A stretch of DNA of 64,000 nucleotides, taken from positions 117,412,087 through 117,476,086 of the forward strand of contig CM043947.1 in NCBI GenBank assembly GCA_014529385.2, in the 5' to 3' direction. Positions 30,699 to 42,996 of the stretch are shown piece after piece; within the stretch, counting starts at the first letter, position 1, and each line of letters opens with the position of its first letter. The position numbers were made by a program, and so were the translations under genes. The notes beneath the pieces were generated by a model. The model was not told the origin of the DNA. It did not search any database and was given only the letters and a program-made list of their open reading frames with translations. The DNA is from Adiantum capillus-veneris. Lineage: Eukaryota; Streptophyta; Polypodiopsida; Polypodiales; Pteridaceae.

Positions 30699-33600
30699 GA
30701 GGAAAATTAGTGACTTTATTCTATCTGGGTAACCTGTGACAAAGGAGCGGAGTGACTCACCTCTTGTGCAGTACCAGCTGCACCAGATTCAACCCTGTTG
30801 ATCCACGGGATCTCTCGGAATAGACGAAGTTAGACCGAAAGCCTCAAGATAAAGTTCCAATATCCGAGGAGTATCTGCTGGGTCCCCCTCCATCCACTTC
30901 GCATCCAATGCCGGATAGTTCTTGAATTTCACTAAGAACCTCCGTATCACTTTACCTTTCACTTTCCTTTCCTTGCGAGCTAGTATCTGTTCGGGAAGAG
31001 TATCTCCTTGCTCTCTTCCATTTCAGGTTGCTCCTCAGGCTCCCTATCGACAGGCACCTCACCCTTAAAAGGTTTCGAAAAACTCACATGAAAAGCATTG
31101 TAAAACTTCGAAGTATCTGGCAACTTCAATCCAAAGGATACTTCGTTTATCTTTTCTTGAATCTGGAAAGGAGCGGTTTTGGAAAAAGCCGCTCCTTTCC
31201 CTTCCGTTTCCTTAGGTGTGCCTTCTCAAATCATAAGAGCACGCAATCATCTCCCTTCAACTGCAAGTCGCGTCGATGTCTATCAACTGCCAACCTCGCG
31301 AACCTTGGCAAAAGCAATGTCCAAACCTCTCGTGTACTGATTCGCTTCAAAATCTTGTCTTTGGTGCTTAGAAATGGAGGAACCTTCTTAGCACCCTCGA
31401 TTACTTCAAATGGCGCCTTCCCCATCGATGAATGAACCGTGTTGTTGTAGGGAAATTCCACCAAGGGCAAGCACTTTCTGATTGATTCTTTTGTTCCGAA
31501 TGTAAGATTTTAGTAAAATCAAAAACCAATGAATTTTCTATTTCAAAATGACCGTATGTCAATGGGTGGAACGAGGACGAGAATTGCAACCGCGTGCCAA
31601 TGTTCTCCCAGATTGCCCTCCAAAGCAAACTCGTGAATCAGGGTCTCTATTCGAGACTATGGACCCAGGCATGCTATGTAGCAGAAAAATCGATGAGATG
31701 AATAGTCTCGCCAAATGGTCAGGCTTACTTGTCTTCTTTACTGGAATGAAGTGGGTCTGCTTGCTAAATCTGTCACTGACTATTCAAAATTCAAATGCCA
31801 TCATGCCCACTTTCAGTAATTTGGAAGATCAAAAATGAAATCCCAATACTTTCCCAAGGGTGGTATGGTATGGGGAAAGGAAGTAGAAGTTCAGGTGGCT
31901 TATTCCCGTCAAACTTCACATTTTGGCATACTAAGCAACTGCGAACAAACTCGTCCACATCCTTTTTGAGCCTCGGCCAAAAAAAGTAATGCTCAACACC
32001 CTTCAAGGTGGTATCTATGCCACAATGGCCCAAAAAAGGTGGACAATGGCACTCTGTCAAAACCTTTTTCCTCACAGGGTGTGTAATACACAACATCGTC
32101 TTCCACATCAAATAGTCGTCTTGTATGGAATAGCCTGCAATTGTCTCTCCACTATGTATCCAATGAACGATATCTGCAAAGTCAAGACCTGTGCCGTATG
32201 GATCTACCATATCCTTGAAGCTTCGATGATGTATCGCGGAAATAGCCAGAGCCAAGGGCTTTCTAGACAACGCATCTGCCACTAAGTTCTTCAATCCCTG
32301 AACATGGACTATCTAGAAGTGGGACTGCGACAAGATCTTAGCCTACCGCATCTGCTTTTCCGAAAGCTGCTTTTGCGACAAGGAACGTAAACTCTGATGG
32401 TCTGTAAAGACGATAAAATCAGCTTCGAGTAGAAAGTGTCGCCATTGTGTAAGAGCATGGATAACTGCCAAGAGCTCTTCTCGTAAATCTGTGCAACCAT
32501 TTCAGGACGTGAAAACATCCTACTCTCGTAAGTAATAACATGGCCTTCTTGCATCAAGACTCCTCCCATACTACGACCACAAGCATCACAGTAAACTTCA
32601 AATGGCTTTTACAAGTCTGGCAAAGCCAACACTGGTCCCAAAGTCAACTTTTCTTTGAAAGTCTGAAAGGCTGCAATCTCTGTCGGGCCCCAAGTAAAAG
32701 GAACCCCTTTCTGAGTCAATTTCAAATCCAGGCCAACCACGAATAGTCTCAATTTTGGCCGGGTCCATCTTTACCCCTTCTGCTGAGATGATGTGTCCCA
32801 AGAATGTATCTCAGGCAAGAAAAATTCAATCTTTTTCTCATTCATAACCAATTTATGCTTCCGCGGTGCCTAGAAAACTGGAAACATATGGTGTCTGTGT
32901 TCTGCTTCATTCTTGGAGAAGACCATGTCGTCAAAGAAAGTGCCCACAAACGATCGGTACTCTCTGAAAATCCTATCCATCATACGGTTGAATGTTGCTG
33001 GACCATTCGTAAGGCCAAATGGCATCTCCAAAAGTCGTCCTGAAAGTTGTCTTGTAGACGTCTCCAAGAGCAATTCGGATCTAATGATACCAGCTCTTCA
33101 CATCAATTCTCCTGCAACAAGAGGACCCCTGAAGTCTGTCGAGAATATCATCGATCCTTGGGATGGGGAATTTATTCTTGATGGTAATTTTATTGAGAGC
33201 TCTATAGTCAATGCACATTCTCCAAGATCCATCTTTCTTTAAAACTAGCAATACCGGTGAACACAAAGGTGAAGTGCTAGGTTGGATGAGACCCTTTTCA
33301 AGAAGTTCTTTTACCTGGTTCATTCTTTCTTCATTTTGAGCTCGGCTAACACGGTAAGGTGGTCGGTTTGGTGGTGTTCTAGCCGGAATCAAATCAATCG
33401 TATGGTCTTCAGGACATGGAGGCGGTAACTCGTCTGGTAGGCCTTTAGGGAAACACTCAACCTGCACATGTAGAAATTCTTGTCGTTCCTTTTCTAGATC
33501 AGACGTATTTGACCTTTGTTCATCATTCAGTTCTTTCAAGAACATCGAGTAAACAAAAAGACTGGATTTTTTAAATTTTGAAATGGCCGAAGCCGATACA

Positions 33601-34590
33601 AGAGGGACGGACTCGCCCTTCATCTTTACATCAAGTAAAAACTCTTGGCCCTTCTCATTCTTCAAAGTAGCTTTCCTGGCCCTATAATCAACCACGGCGT
33701 TGTTCTTGTGGAACCAAGGGATTTCTAGAAGGACATCACACCCTTCCAAAGCCATGATGTAAAAGTCCTCGTACCCTAAATACCCTGACAATGCAAACGA
33801 AGTTTGCCAATGACAATTGTAATGGCAACATCCCGTTTGGGTGCCGCTAGAACAACCTCTGCCTACGGGCCCCATTTCCTCGGGCATAATTCCAAATCGA
33901 GCTGCCAATTCGGGTGAAATAAAGTTTTCCTTGGCTCCTCCGTCAAAGAAGATCAGCGCTTCTTGGTCTCGCACTTTGCCCCATGCGCGGCAAAGTTCAA
34001 TACTTTCATCCATCTGATCAAGGTCAGTCCCCACACAATCTGGTACCAGCCCTGCTTTCATCTTTCCTTTTCTCCTACGCTCTTCAGCTACTCCAGAACT
34101 CTCTCGCCTGTCTTTTGATTGTCCTCTCGGTGCCTTTCCTGGGCATTGTGTTGATATATGTCCCGTTCCCCACATTCAAAGCACTTCCCCGTTTTGAAGT
34201 AGTCAGATTTTTGTTCCTCTGTTAGTCGGGACGTGTATCTTTCTTTTTCTCAAACTTCCCTCTTCTTCTGCTACCATTATTCGAGTTCTGTCCGATCGTA
34301 GTTGTCAAAGGTTGATCAGTTGGATACGTAAGAGTACGCAAATGCATAGAAAACCCTTGCTTAGCGTGTCCCATCAGTTGTTGTATGGACTCAGACTTCT
34401 GCAGTAAGCAATAATTTCGTATCTCTTTGGGTAGACCACAGCAAAATAGCATGATATGTTCCTTAAAAGTGATCTTTATAAAAGAAGAGGCCGGTAAGAA
34501 GGTATCCCAAAATCTCTGACAATAAGTATCCAAAGTATCTTCGAGGGCAAGGAAGCAATGGAGAGAGCTTATTATTGATACTTGGTTCAC
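30699..34590 (-). pseudogene. Ty3/gypsy chromovirus gag-pol remnant (family G)
   Basis: From right to left: gag (34222-34590, LDTYCQRFWDTFLPAS); a zinc-knuckle end GHISTQC; retropepsin [15 protein letters not shown] (about 33918-33960); RT with [34 protein letters not shown] and FFDD (32927-32938, catalytic pair kept); RNase H (about 32300-32570, LMQEGHVITYESRMFSRPE); integrase zinc domain with LGHCG and CLVCQ (about 31900-32030); integrase core pieces (NTVHSSMGKAPFEV near 31400); and a C-terminal chromodomain. Frameshifts and stops break it into at least seven pieces. The domain order PR-RT-RH-IN-chromodomain is that of a chromovirus. Confidence 0.92.
30838..30989 (-). other. Chromodomain of the family G integrase
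   Basis: Translated on the minus strand it reads ILARKERKVKGKVIRRFLVK then FKNYPALDAKWMEGDPADTP without a stop. This matches the chromodomain pattern ILxRKxR...V.Q.LVKWKGYP..DATWE. In chromoviruses this domain directs integration to particular chromatin. It lacks a nearby start codon because it is the end of the polyprotein. The segment is intact although the rest of pol is broken. Confidence 0.85.
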
Positions 34591-35795
34591 AAATCCGATC
34601 TCTAAGAAAAAGAACCTCGCAACCCAAGAGGGAGTACCGCCTTGGTGGCTCCTATCTCAGATTTTCATCACTCATGAACCATATGTACTCTCCCTTTTTA
34701 TGGTTATGTCCATTGACATCTATGTTAGAAAAGATTGGCAACCCTAATATATATGACAGTTGAGTTCACAAGATCAACCCCCCATCACTCTTTAAATAAA
34801 CTTTGTGAATAAACAATGAAATTTGAGGCAGAAAAAAACAGAAATACCACTCGGTAAATCATGAAGTACCTCAAGTAGCAAACATTGCAAATTGCAAATC
34901 ACGGTTTCAATGCATGGATCACAGTTCTCAAGCATCACTCACATTTCAAAACCTTGAGAGAAAAAAAGCTACACTACCTACATCCCTTAGAAAAGTTAAA
35001 CACGTGCTTGGATCAAAATTCATAATGCCTGGACAGTCAAATAAGATGTTAGAAGCCACTTGTGCCAGCTACAATGCCAACCTCACTTGACACAGAGAAA
35101 AATTTTCTATGATAATAAGAATGGCATATTCCTTCTAAAGCATGAAGACCACATAATGCCATTCAAATTTAGAGCTTGATGGACTACCACCTGTTAATCA
35201 GTAATTGTCCCCCTCTAATACCAATAAGGCCACTTTCAAAAACATCTACTAAGATACAAATTTCATGAGAATAGAATTTACCATCCAGATTTCCTTCCAC
35301 ATCAAGTGGGTATTATCTAAGTCAAATACTTTTACATAGTTGATTCTAAATGCTGCAAATACACGTAGATTGATTCCCCACAGCCATAGCATTGCAGCCT
35401 GCATATATGGTGGATTTTAGCCAGAAAAATATATAATAATTTCCATTTACTGAAGACAAAGATAATTCATTCCTGACCAGTAAAAAGAGAGGATTATAGT
35501 ACAGGAATGTTTCGTAAAGAAGGTAATTTCGAGTCTCCGAGTTTATGCCCATTATGGAATCTACTGCCATCTGCAACCAGCAATGTTTTTAATATCAGAG
35601 TGTTGAATTTATAAAATGGACAAATAATAAATGTGTGTTTTGTATGCATGCGCGCGCGTGCACACATGTGCTGCATGTGCGCATGCATGTGTGTGTTGAT
35701 AAGAGAGCAATGAGCTTTACTTTTCTTCATGAACTAGTACAATCCAAAGGACATCTTGAATGCGGTCTTGTATGCATCTCTGGGAGCGATCCTTG
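34591..35795. other. No recognised feature
   Basis: AT-rich sequence without convincing frames. An alternating purine-pyrimidine stretch of TG, CG and CA steps (35636-35698) is the only notable item. Confidence 0.35.
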
Positions 35796-37773
35796 TCTTA
35801 TGATAGCCATTTTTTAGGTCAATTTTGCTAAAGTAGGTGATACCCTATAACTTGTCTAGTATATCATCGATCTTGGTATCGAAAACCTATTCTTGATGGC
35901 GATTTTATTGAGAGATCTTTAGTCATTGCACATTCTCCAAGATCCATCTTTCTTTGAAACCAACAACACTGCGAACAATAAGGTGATGTACAGTGTACTG
36001 GGCTGAATTAGACCCTTTTCTAGTAACTCTTTTACTTGGTTCATAATTTCCTCATCCTGTGCTTTGCTAACTCGGTAAGGTCCGGTTCGGCGACGTGCTA
36101 CCGGGAATCAAATCAATCGTGTGATCTTCAGGTCGTTGAGGAGGTAACTCTCTCGGTAAGCCTTCAGAGAAACAATCGGCTTGAGCTTGCAAAAAATCTT
36201 GTCGTTCCTTTTCGAGGTCGGACAAATTTTATGTTTTATTGTCATTTAACTCATTCAAGTGGACTGAGTAAACAAACAGATTGGATTTTATTAATTTTGA
36301 AATGGCCGAAGCCGATACAAGTGGGATAGACTCGCCCTTTAATTTTACATCAAGAACTATAACTCTACCCTTTTCATTCTTCGATGTCGCTTTCCTTGCC
36401 CTATAATCGGCCACTATGCTTATGGAACCTGGGGATTCCCAAAAGGACGTTAACGGTTACACCCTTCCAAAGACACGATGTAGAAGTTCTCGTGCCCTAG
36501 ATATCCTTGACAATGCAATCAAAGTTTGTCTATGACAGGTGTAATGGAAATATCCCATCCTGGTGCAGCTAAAACTGCTTCGGCCGATGGTCCCATCTCT
36601 TCAGGCGTAATCCCGTGTCGAGCCGCCAATTCAGTCGAGACGAAGTTGGCCTCGACTCCTCCGTCAAAGAAGATAAGGGCTTCTTGATCTCGTACCTTGC
36701 CCCACGCTTTGTAGAGTTGCATACTTTCATCCATCTGTTCTTGGTCGGTCCCCACAAAATCCGGTACCAGGCTTGCCTTGGTCTTTCTTTTCTTTGCTCG
36801 CTCCTCTTCCATTTTGGAACTCTCTGGCTTGTCCTAAGCTTGATCTTTGTACGCTTTGTTGGGGCACTTGGCAAGCACATGCCCTTGTTCCCTGTTTCCA
36901 TAACATTTGCCCTCTTTGTAGTACTCGGCGCGTTGCTCTGCTGACAATCTAGGCATGATGGTTTTTTTGGGTTTCTTTCCCTTCTTCCTGTTTTCGTTGG
37001 CCGGTTCTTGTCCGATCCTGGATGCCACAAGTCTATCTATAGGTTAGGTAGGTGTGTGTGTGTATGCATAGCAAAACCCTGTTTGGCATGTCCCATGAGC
37101 CGTTGCATGGCCTTGGACTTCTTCTGCAAACAATAACTCCGTATCTAGTAGGGAAGTCCATAGTAGAATTGCTTAACTTGTTGTTTGAAAAGTTATCTTC
37201 TTGAAGAAAGAAACTGGCAGAAAAGTATCCCAAAATCTCTGGCAGTAGGTATCCAATTTGTTGTCCTTGGTCATCCTCAGATGATTCCAAGTAGTGATCA
37301 CATCTTGTTTGTATTCCCGAGTGAGCCATGAAGAGGTGAAAACTTGCTTGAACTGTAACCACTTTGTCGATGCTTCCCTGCGTAATAGTAGGGTAGACCA
37401 CCATGTCTGGGCATTAATGACAGCCTTAAAAGTAGATTTGCGAGCCAGGTAGATTTGCGACCCAAGTAAATGGGATAGTCTGTTGCTCGACTCTTTTTCC
37501 ACGTCTGCCTCTTGGTCTTCATGAGTCTGTTGGCTGGTCACTCTACAACTTCATCAAATACATCCTCTGAGTACACTCTTTGTCTAGTTACTGCCGGTGT
37601 AGGTTTCTTTTTTAATGGCAACTTGAGAGGTGAATGGATGGCGGCACGCATTGAGAGTGTACCTCATCAAGTGGATGATTCACCAAAAATTTAACGTGCC
37701 GGGGATCCTTGGAGTATCGTAGCATCGGTCGAGCACAGTTATTGACTTGCTATTGATGCTACATCTCCATTCT
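35796..37773 (-). pseudogene. Second chromovirus fragment: gag, protease, RT start
   Basis: It is related to the copy at 33081-34590. Gag (about 37040-37773) shows WWSTLLLRREASTKWLQFKQ and LDTYCQRFWDTFLPVS. A zinc knuckle (about 36880-36930) reads CYGNREQGHVLAKC, with Asn in place of the second Cys. The protease region shows [20 protein letters not shown] (36620-36680). The RT start (35930-35960) corresponds to KDGSWRMC and is truncated at about 35796. Several frameshifts are present. The right side is cut by the family H array at 37774. Confidence 0.88.
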
Positions 37774-38989
37774 TGTCACGTGACACATTCCAACCCTATG
37801 TGTCCGTGGACAAGCTACAACATGACTAGGGTTCAATTCAGTCAAGTCAGTCTAGAATAGAAAGTGATTTGGTACTTTTGTGAGTCTGTTTGCACACCGT
37901 GCATGTCCAAACACTTAGAGTAGGTGCACATCCTCTGGTCGCACACAGCATGATCATAAGATTTCCATCAGAACCCATCAGGAGCATTTTTACAGTGCAT
38001 AGACCTCTTTTCCCTATTTTTGACATTTTTCACTTATTATTTTTAAGTGACTTTTGTTGGGATGGGTAGGGCAATTTGACTAAGTGAATATATAAAAAAA
38101 CCTAGTGCTAGCACTTTTTGGCAGAAGAGGTAGCAGGAACCCGGTGCTCATCAGGCAACTTCTCAGCAAGACTCCCCCCCCCGCGACAACACTAGTGTTT
38201 TCACTCGCCAGAAGGCCTTTTTGCATGAGATCAGCCAGCGTTTTTACACTTGCACATTCCCTGCGAAAGTAGACAGCAGATCAGCCCTAGCGTTAGAAGA
38301 TTCCTCAACAGACAGCAGATTCCCAGCCTTAGCAGATTACCACAGCAGGAAGCAGAATTCAACCCCTAGCGTTTTTGGTTTGCAGATCAACCTCAACGTT
38401 TTTGCAGATCTTCACATCCCTAGACTCAGCGTTTTCAGTTTTCAGCAGTCAGACATCGCAGAAGAAGTCCGGAACCTCGCAGATCTCACCTTCCCGCAGC
38501 AATTCCTCGCCGCACGGTGGAATCCATCGAAGTTTGCAGTTTCAGCCCGGAAAACGCAGCTTTCAACATCTGCGTTTCGGCGCGTCGTCATCGACATAGA
38601 GTCAGAATTCAATAGATAAAGATTTGCAGATTTCAGCCCTTAGCATTCTCAGATTTCAGCACGTCTCGTCGTCGTTCTCATCGTCGTCGACATCATTGGC
38701 AAGTCCAAGCATTGTAGAGATTTGTGCAATCAATAGTAGACAACTCTTGCCATAGAGAGTGGGGCCTTCGGAGGAGGGTTTTGACAACATTCTGGTGTCG
38801 TATTCTTCTCTCTATCTCTTAGTCTCAACACCTTCATTCACAGTGTTATTCAGTTTGTTTGCGATGATTTGCACTCTCTCACTAAAGGAACAGAAGGCTC
38901 TCCCTTCCGCAAGTAAAAGTAACCCTTGAGCACAGTTCGGAGCACTCATCTTGAGCAAAGTTCAACATTCACTTCCGCTAAACCTTACA
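37774..38989 (+). repeat. Family H LTR 1 (subfamily A)
   Basis: 1216 bp, TGTCACGTGACACATTCC to AAACCTTACA. It has TATATAAA at 38089-38096, AGCGTTTT words downstream and a variant of the LTR hairpin (ACTCTTGCCATAGAGAGT near 38742) followed by GGCCTTCGGAGGAGG. The PBS TGGTATCAGAGCTTTGG follows at 38991-39007, so it acts as a 5' LTR. Confidence 0.92.
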
Positions 38990-40907
38990 TTGGTATCAGA
39001 GCTTTGGTAGTGTTCTGTGTCACTCAAGGAAAGAACCATAAGAACCATATAATTTTTTTTTGCTTGTTGCGGTCGCACGTAAACCAAGTCCTCTTGGGCG
39101 TGTCGATTCCTAATCGTGTTTTTGAAGAGTGACAGGAAACCCAAGAAAGAAAGGATTAGCCAGCCTCCCCTTGTGCCTCTTTTCACTCATTGAGTGCGGA
39201 CCGTGCACTTAGCGGCCGGCCAATCGACGTGAGGTAGGAAAAAGCAACCTTGGTGTGAGCACAAGGCCGCCAAGGAGTGCGCCCGTGGGCAAGAGAAGAG
39301 CTCGGGTAAGACAAGATCCTTCTCTAACACAGATTGCAAGCTAAAGAAGAACCTCAAGACTCCGGAACCTCAAGAAGCTCAAGAACCCAAGAACCTCAAG
39401 ACCCTCAAGAACCTGAAGAACTCAAGATCCTCAAGAACCTCAAGAACCACAAGAACCCAAGTTCCTCATGAACTTAAGAACCCAACTTCAGTGGATGGTG
39501 ATCACCCGAAGCGGAATAAATACTTCGCATGAAGGTGATGAGCATGTGAGTGGCGAAAAAGAGTTTTCCCCACCCGAAGGTTTTTTTCGACCATCCCCCT
39601 TTCCCATCTACGCCAAAGATTGCAACAGATCCTATGGAGGCTTTCGATAATGTTATGGACAGGAGGATAGAACGAGAAGCGCAACGCGTCGCCTTGGAGC
39701 ACGAGCGCAAAGCAAGAACAACAGAGAGAAGGGCAGCCATAGACCGTGAATACGAAGAAAGAATGGCAGCCATAGCGCATAAGCACGAAGAAAGAAAAGC
39801 AGAAATGGATCGCGAGAACAAAGCAACGAAAGCGATGAACGACCAACACATGGAAGAGTTGTTGCGACTCTTTACTCATGTGCAGGCACAAATTGCAGAG
39901 GACCACGAGAAGGAGACTCTCTCAATTTGTTCTTCTCCAAAGCACGACACACAGGAATTCCATGATTTGCATGATCAAGATGTGATTCTCACAAGCATGA
40001 TGATTTGCAGGAAGATGATTTGATTGTTCACAAGGATGATGGTTTTGTGGATACTTTGTTTAGTGAAGCTAATCTCATTGCAGATTCGATCGATCACGAA
40101 GAACCAATCTTGGCTCTCGAGTTGAGTTCTAAAGAACCCCCACAAGAAGTATTATATGTTCGAATGATCAGTCAGCACGCATTGTTTGAGTGTTTCATTC
40201 GTGATGCTTTCCTGTATTTTAGTCACCGTCCTTATGTGATCCCTTTTCATAGGCATGACATGTTGTAGGATGAAGACGATTCACTTATGAATGAGCACGG
40301 ATGTATGCGGATTTCTAATGAAAAGCTAAAAAGTGTGCATTCAAGGAAGTCACATTACATATCTCTTCCTTGGCATGACATAGTCGTAGAAAGAGCACAA
40401 GAAGAATTGAGCATCAAGCATGGGCATTTCTATTGTGATTTGCCACAGTTGATTGATTTAGATCACAAAGTCAAGATTCGACCCCATTGTTTGCGTGTGT
40501 TTGATGAACGGTTTGGCACTCAGTCACTTTGTTCATTTGCATTGCATGCACACTCTTTTAGACGAGATTTTTTCTATTCTAGTCACTTTACATGGAATGG
40601 GTATGTTCATGTTTTTGTGTTGGAAGTGGTTTCAGGAATTTTCATCCTCGGAGATTCTTGAAGAAGCTAGACGCATGATTAAAGACGAAGTTGAAGCAAT
40701 GAAGGAGCCACAGACGACTTTGTGTCGCTTTCGGCGCGGCCCAAAGAAGAAGACTTTGCAGACCTTTATAAAGTTCAAGTATGACACGATCCACACATCA
40801 AAGTGGGCTAGTAGAGAGTCATTCCCAGGATTCATCCAGATGTTGTTGGCGATCTCCCTCAACGCCATACAATTCGATAACAATACCTCACTTTGAAAAG
40901 GAGGGGA
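38990..40907 (+). mobile_element. Family H internal region 1 with PBS, hybrid ORF and PPT
   Basis: The PBS is at 38991-39007. The leader carries imperfect CTCAAGAAC repeats (39353-39480). The ORF spans 39495-40896 and is followed by the PPT GAAAAGGAGGGGA (40895-40907) next to LTR 2. With LTRs 1 and 2 this is a structurally complete element of about 4.4 kb that lacks protease, RT and integrase, that is, a non-autonomous LTR retrotransposon. Confidence 0.88.
39495..40896 (+). pseudogene. Family H hybrid ORF, copy 1
   Basis: It starts MVITRSGINTSHEGDEH. A charged coiled-coil follows (REAQRVALEHERKARTTERR; EERMAAIAHKHEERKAEMDR) with DQHMEELLRLF, then an acidic HD-rich stretch and a C-terminal domain with HALFECFIRDAFLYFSHRPY and LMNEHGCMRISNEKLK. 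The latter is found only in this family, as far as this window shows. Lesions: a shift in a T run near 39582, a shift near 39997, a TAG at 40266 and a shift near 40600. I do not recognise the C-terminal domain. Confidence 0.75.
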
Positions 40908-42173
40908 TGTCACGTGACACATGCAACCCTATGTGTCCGTGGACAAGCTACAACATGACTAGGGTTCAGTTCAGTCAAGTCAGTCTAGAATAGGAAGTGA
41001 TCTGGCACTTTTGTGAGTCCGTTCGTAGACCGTGCATGTCCAAACACTTAGAGTAGGTGCTCTGGTTGCACACAACATGATCATCAAATTTCCATGAGAA
41101 CCCATAAGGAGTATTTTTAGAGTACATAGACCTATTTTCCCTATTTTTGACATTTTTCACTTATTATTTTTAAGTGACTTTTGTTGGGAACTGGGCAGGG
41201 CAATTCGACAAAGTGAATATATAAGAAAACCTAGCGCTAGCACTTTCTGGCAGAAGAGGGAGCAGGATCCCGGTGTTCATCATGCAACTTCTCAGCAAGA
41301 CCCCCCCCCCCGCGATAACTCTAGTGTTTTCACTCACCACAATGCCTAGCATTTTTGCATCAGATCAGCCAGCGTTTTTGCACTTGCAGATTCTCGGTGA
41401 AAGTAGACAGCAAATCAGCCCTAGCGTTAACAGGTTCCCCAGAAGCCAACAGATTCCCAGCGTTAGCAGATTTCCAAAGCAGGAAGCAGAATTCAGCCCC
41501 TAGCGTTTTTGGTTTGCAGATCAACCTCAGCGTTTTTGCAGATCTTCGCGACAGATTCAGTCCTAGACTCGGCGTTTTCAGTTTTCAGCAGTCAGACATC
41601 GCAGAAGAAGTCCCGAACCTTGCAGATCTCACCTTCCCATAGCAGTTCCTCGCCGCACGGTGGGATCCATCGAAGTTTGCAGTTTTAGCCCGGAAAACGC
41701 AGATTTCAGCATCTGCGTTTTTGGTTCGTCGTCGTCGCATCGTCGTCATCGACGTCGTCATCGACATCGTCATCGACATAGAGTCAGAATTCAACATATA
41801 AAGATTTGCAGATTTCAGCCCTGAGCATTCTCAAATTTCAACCCGTCTCATCATCGTCCTCATCGTCGTTGACATCGTCCGCAAGTCCATGCAATATAGA
41901 GATTTGTGCAATCAATAGTAGATCGCTCTCGCCATAGAGAGTGGGGCCTTCGGAGGAGGGTTTTGACAACATTCTGGTTTGGTATTCTTCTCTCTCTATC
42001 TCTCAGTCTCAGCACCTTCATTCACAGTGTTATTCATTTTGTTTGTGATCATTTGCACTCTCTCACTAAAGGAACGGAAGGCTCTCCCTTCCGTAAGCAA
42101 AAGTAACCCTTGGGCATAGTTCGGAGCACTCATCTTGAGCAAAGTTCAACATTCACTTCCGCTAAACCTTACA
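40908..42173 (+). repeat. Family H LTR 2 (subfamily A)
   Basis: 1266 bp, after a perfect PPT, so it is the 3' LTR of copy 1. It is followed at once by a second PBS-like site (TGGTATGAGACC, two changes, from 42175), so it also serves as the 5' LTR of the next unit. TATATAAG is at 41218-41225. Confidence 0.9.
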
Positions 42174-42996
42174 TTGGTATGAGACCTTTGGCAGTGTTCT
42201 GTATCACTCCAGGAAAGAACCACAAGAACCATAGAATTTTATTTTGCTTGTTGCCGTCGCACGTAAACCAAGTCCTCTTGGGCATGTCGATTCCTAATTG
42301 TGTTTTTGAAGAGTGACAGGAAACCCAAGAAAGAGGGCTTGTCCAGCCTCCCCTTGTGGCTCTTTTCACTCATTGAGAGCGGACCGTGCACTTAGCAACC
42401 GGCCAATCGACGTGAGGTGCGAAAAAGCAACCTAGGTGTGAGCGCAAGGCCGCCAAGGGGTGCGCCCGCGGGAAAGAGAAGAGCTCGGGTAAGACAAGAT
42501 CCTTGTCTAACACAGATTGCAAGCTAAAGAAGAATCTCAAGACTCCAGAACCTCAAGACCTTCAAGAACCTCAAGAACCCAAGACCCTCAAGATCCTCAA
42601 GAACCTCAAGAACCACAAGAACCCAAGTTTTCTCGTGAACTTAAGAACCCAAGACTTCAATGGATGGTGATCACCCGAAGCGGAATGGATACTTTGCATG
42701 AATGTGGTGAGCATGGGAGTGGCGAAGAAGAGTTTTCCCTAGCAGGAGGTTTTTCTGACCCTCCCACTTTCCCGTCTACGCCAAAGATTGCATCAGATCC
42801 TATGGAGGCTTTCGATGAGATGATTATGGACAGGAGGATAGAACGAGAAGCGCAACGCGTTGCCTTGGAGAGCGAGCGCAAAGCAAGAACAACAGAAAGA
42901 AGCACAGCCATAGACCGTGAATACGAAGAAAGAATGGCAGCCATAATGCGTAAGCATGAAGAAAGAAAAGCAGAAATGGATTGCGAGAACAAAGCA
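42174..42996 (+). pseudogene. Family H internal region 2, truncated in the hybrid ORF
   Basis: It has the PBS variant, the leader with CTCAAGAACC repeats (42536-42640) and the ORF start at 42664 (MVITRSGMDTLHECGEH), open through RTTERSTAIDREYEERMAAI. It stops after MDCENKA at 42996, where LTR 3 begins. The lost part includes the whole C-terminal domain. Confidence 0.85.

Noticed and set aside
39353-39480. CTCAAGAACC repeats as coding for a Lys-Asn-Leu repeat protein
   Set aside because: The phase is not kept between copies and stops occur in some. The array is better seen as leader.
39502-39906. Antisense frame opposite the family H coiled coil (also 42657-43015)
   Set aside because: It is the mirror of a Lys/Glu/Arg-rich coding strand, giving Phe/Ser/Leu-rich text that is not independently conserved.
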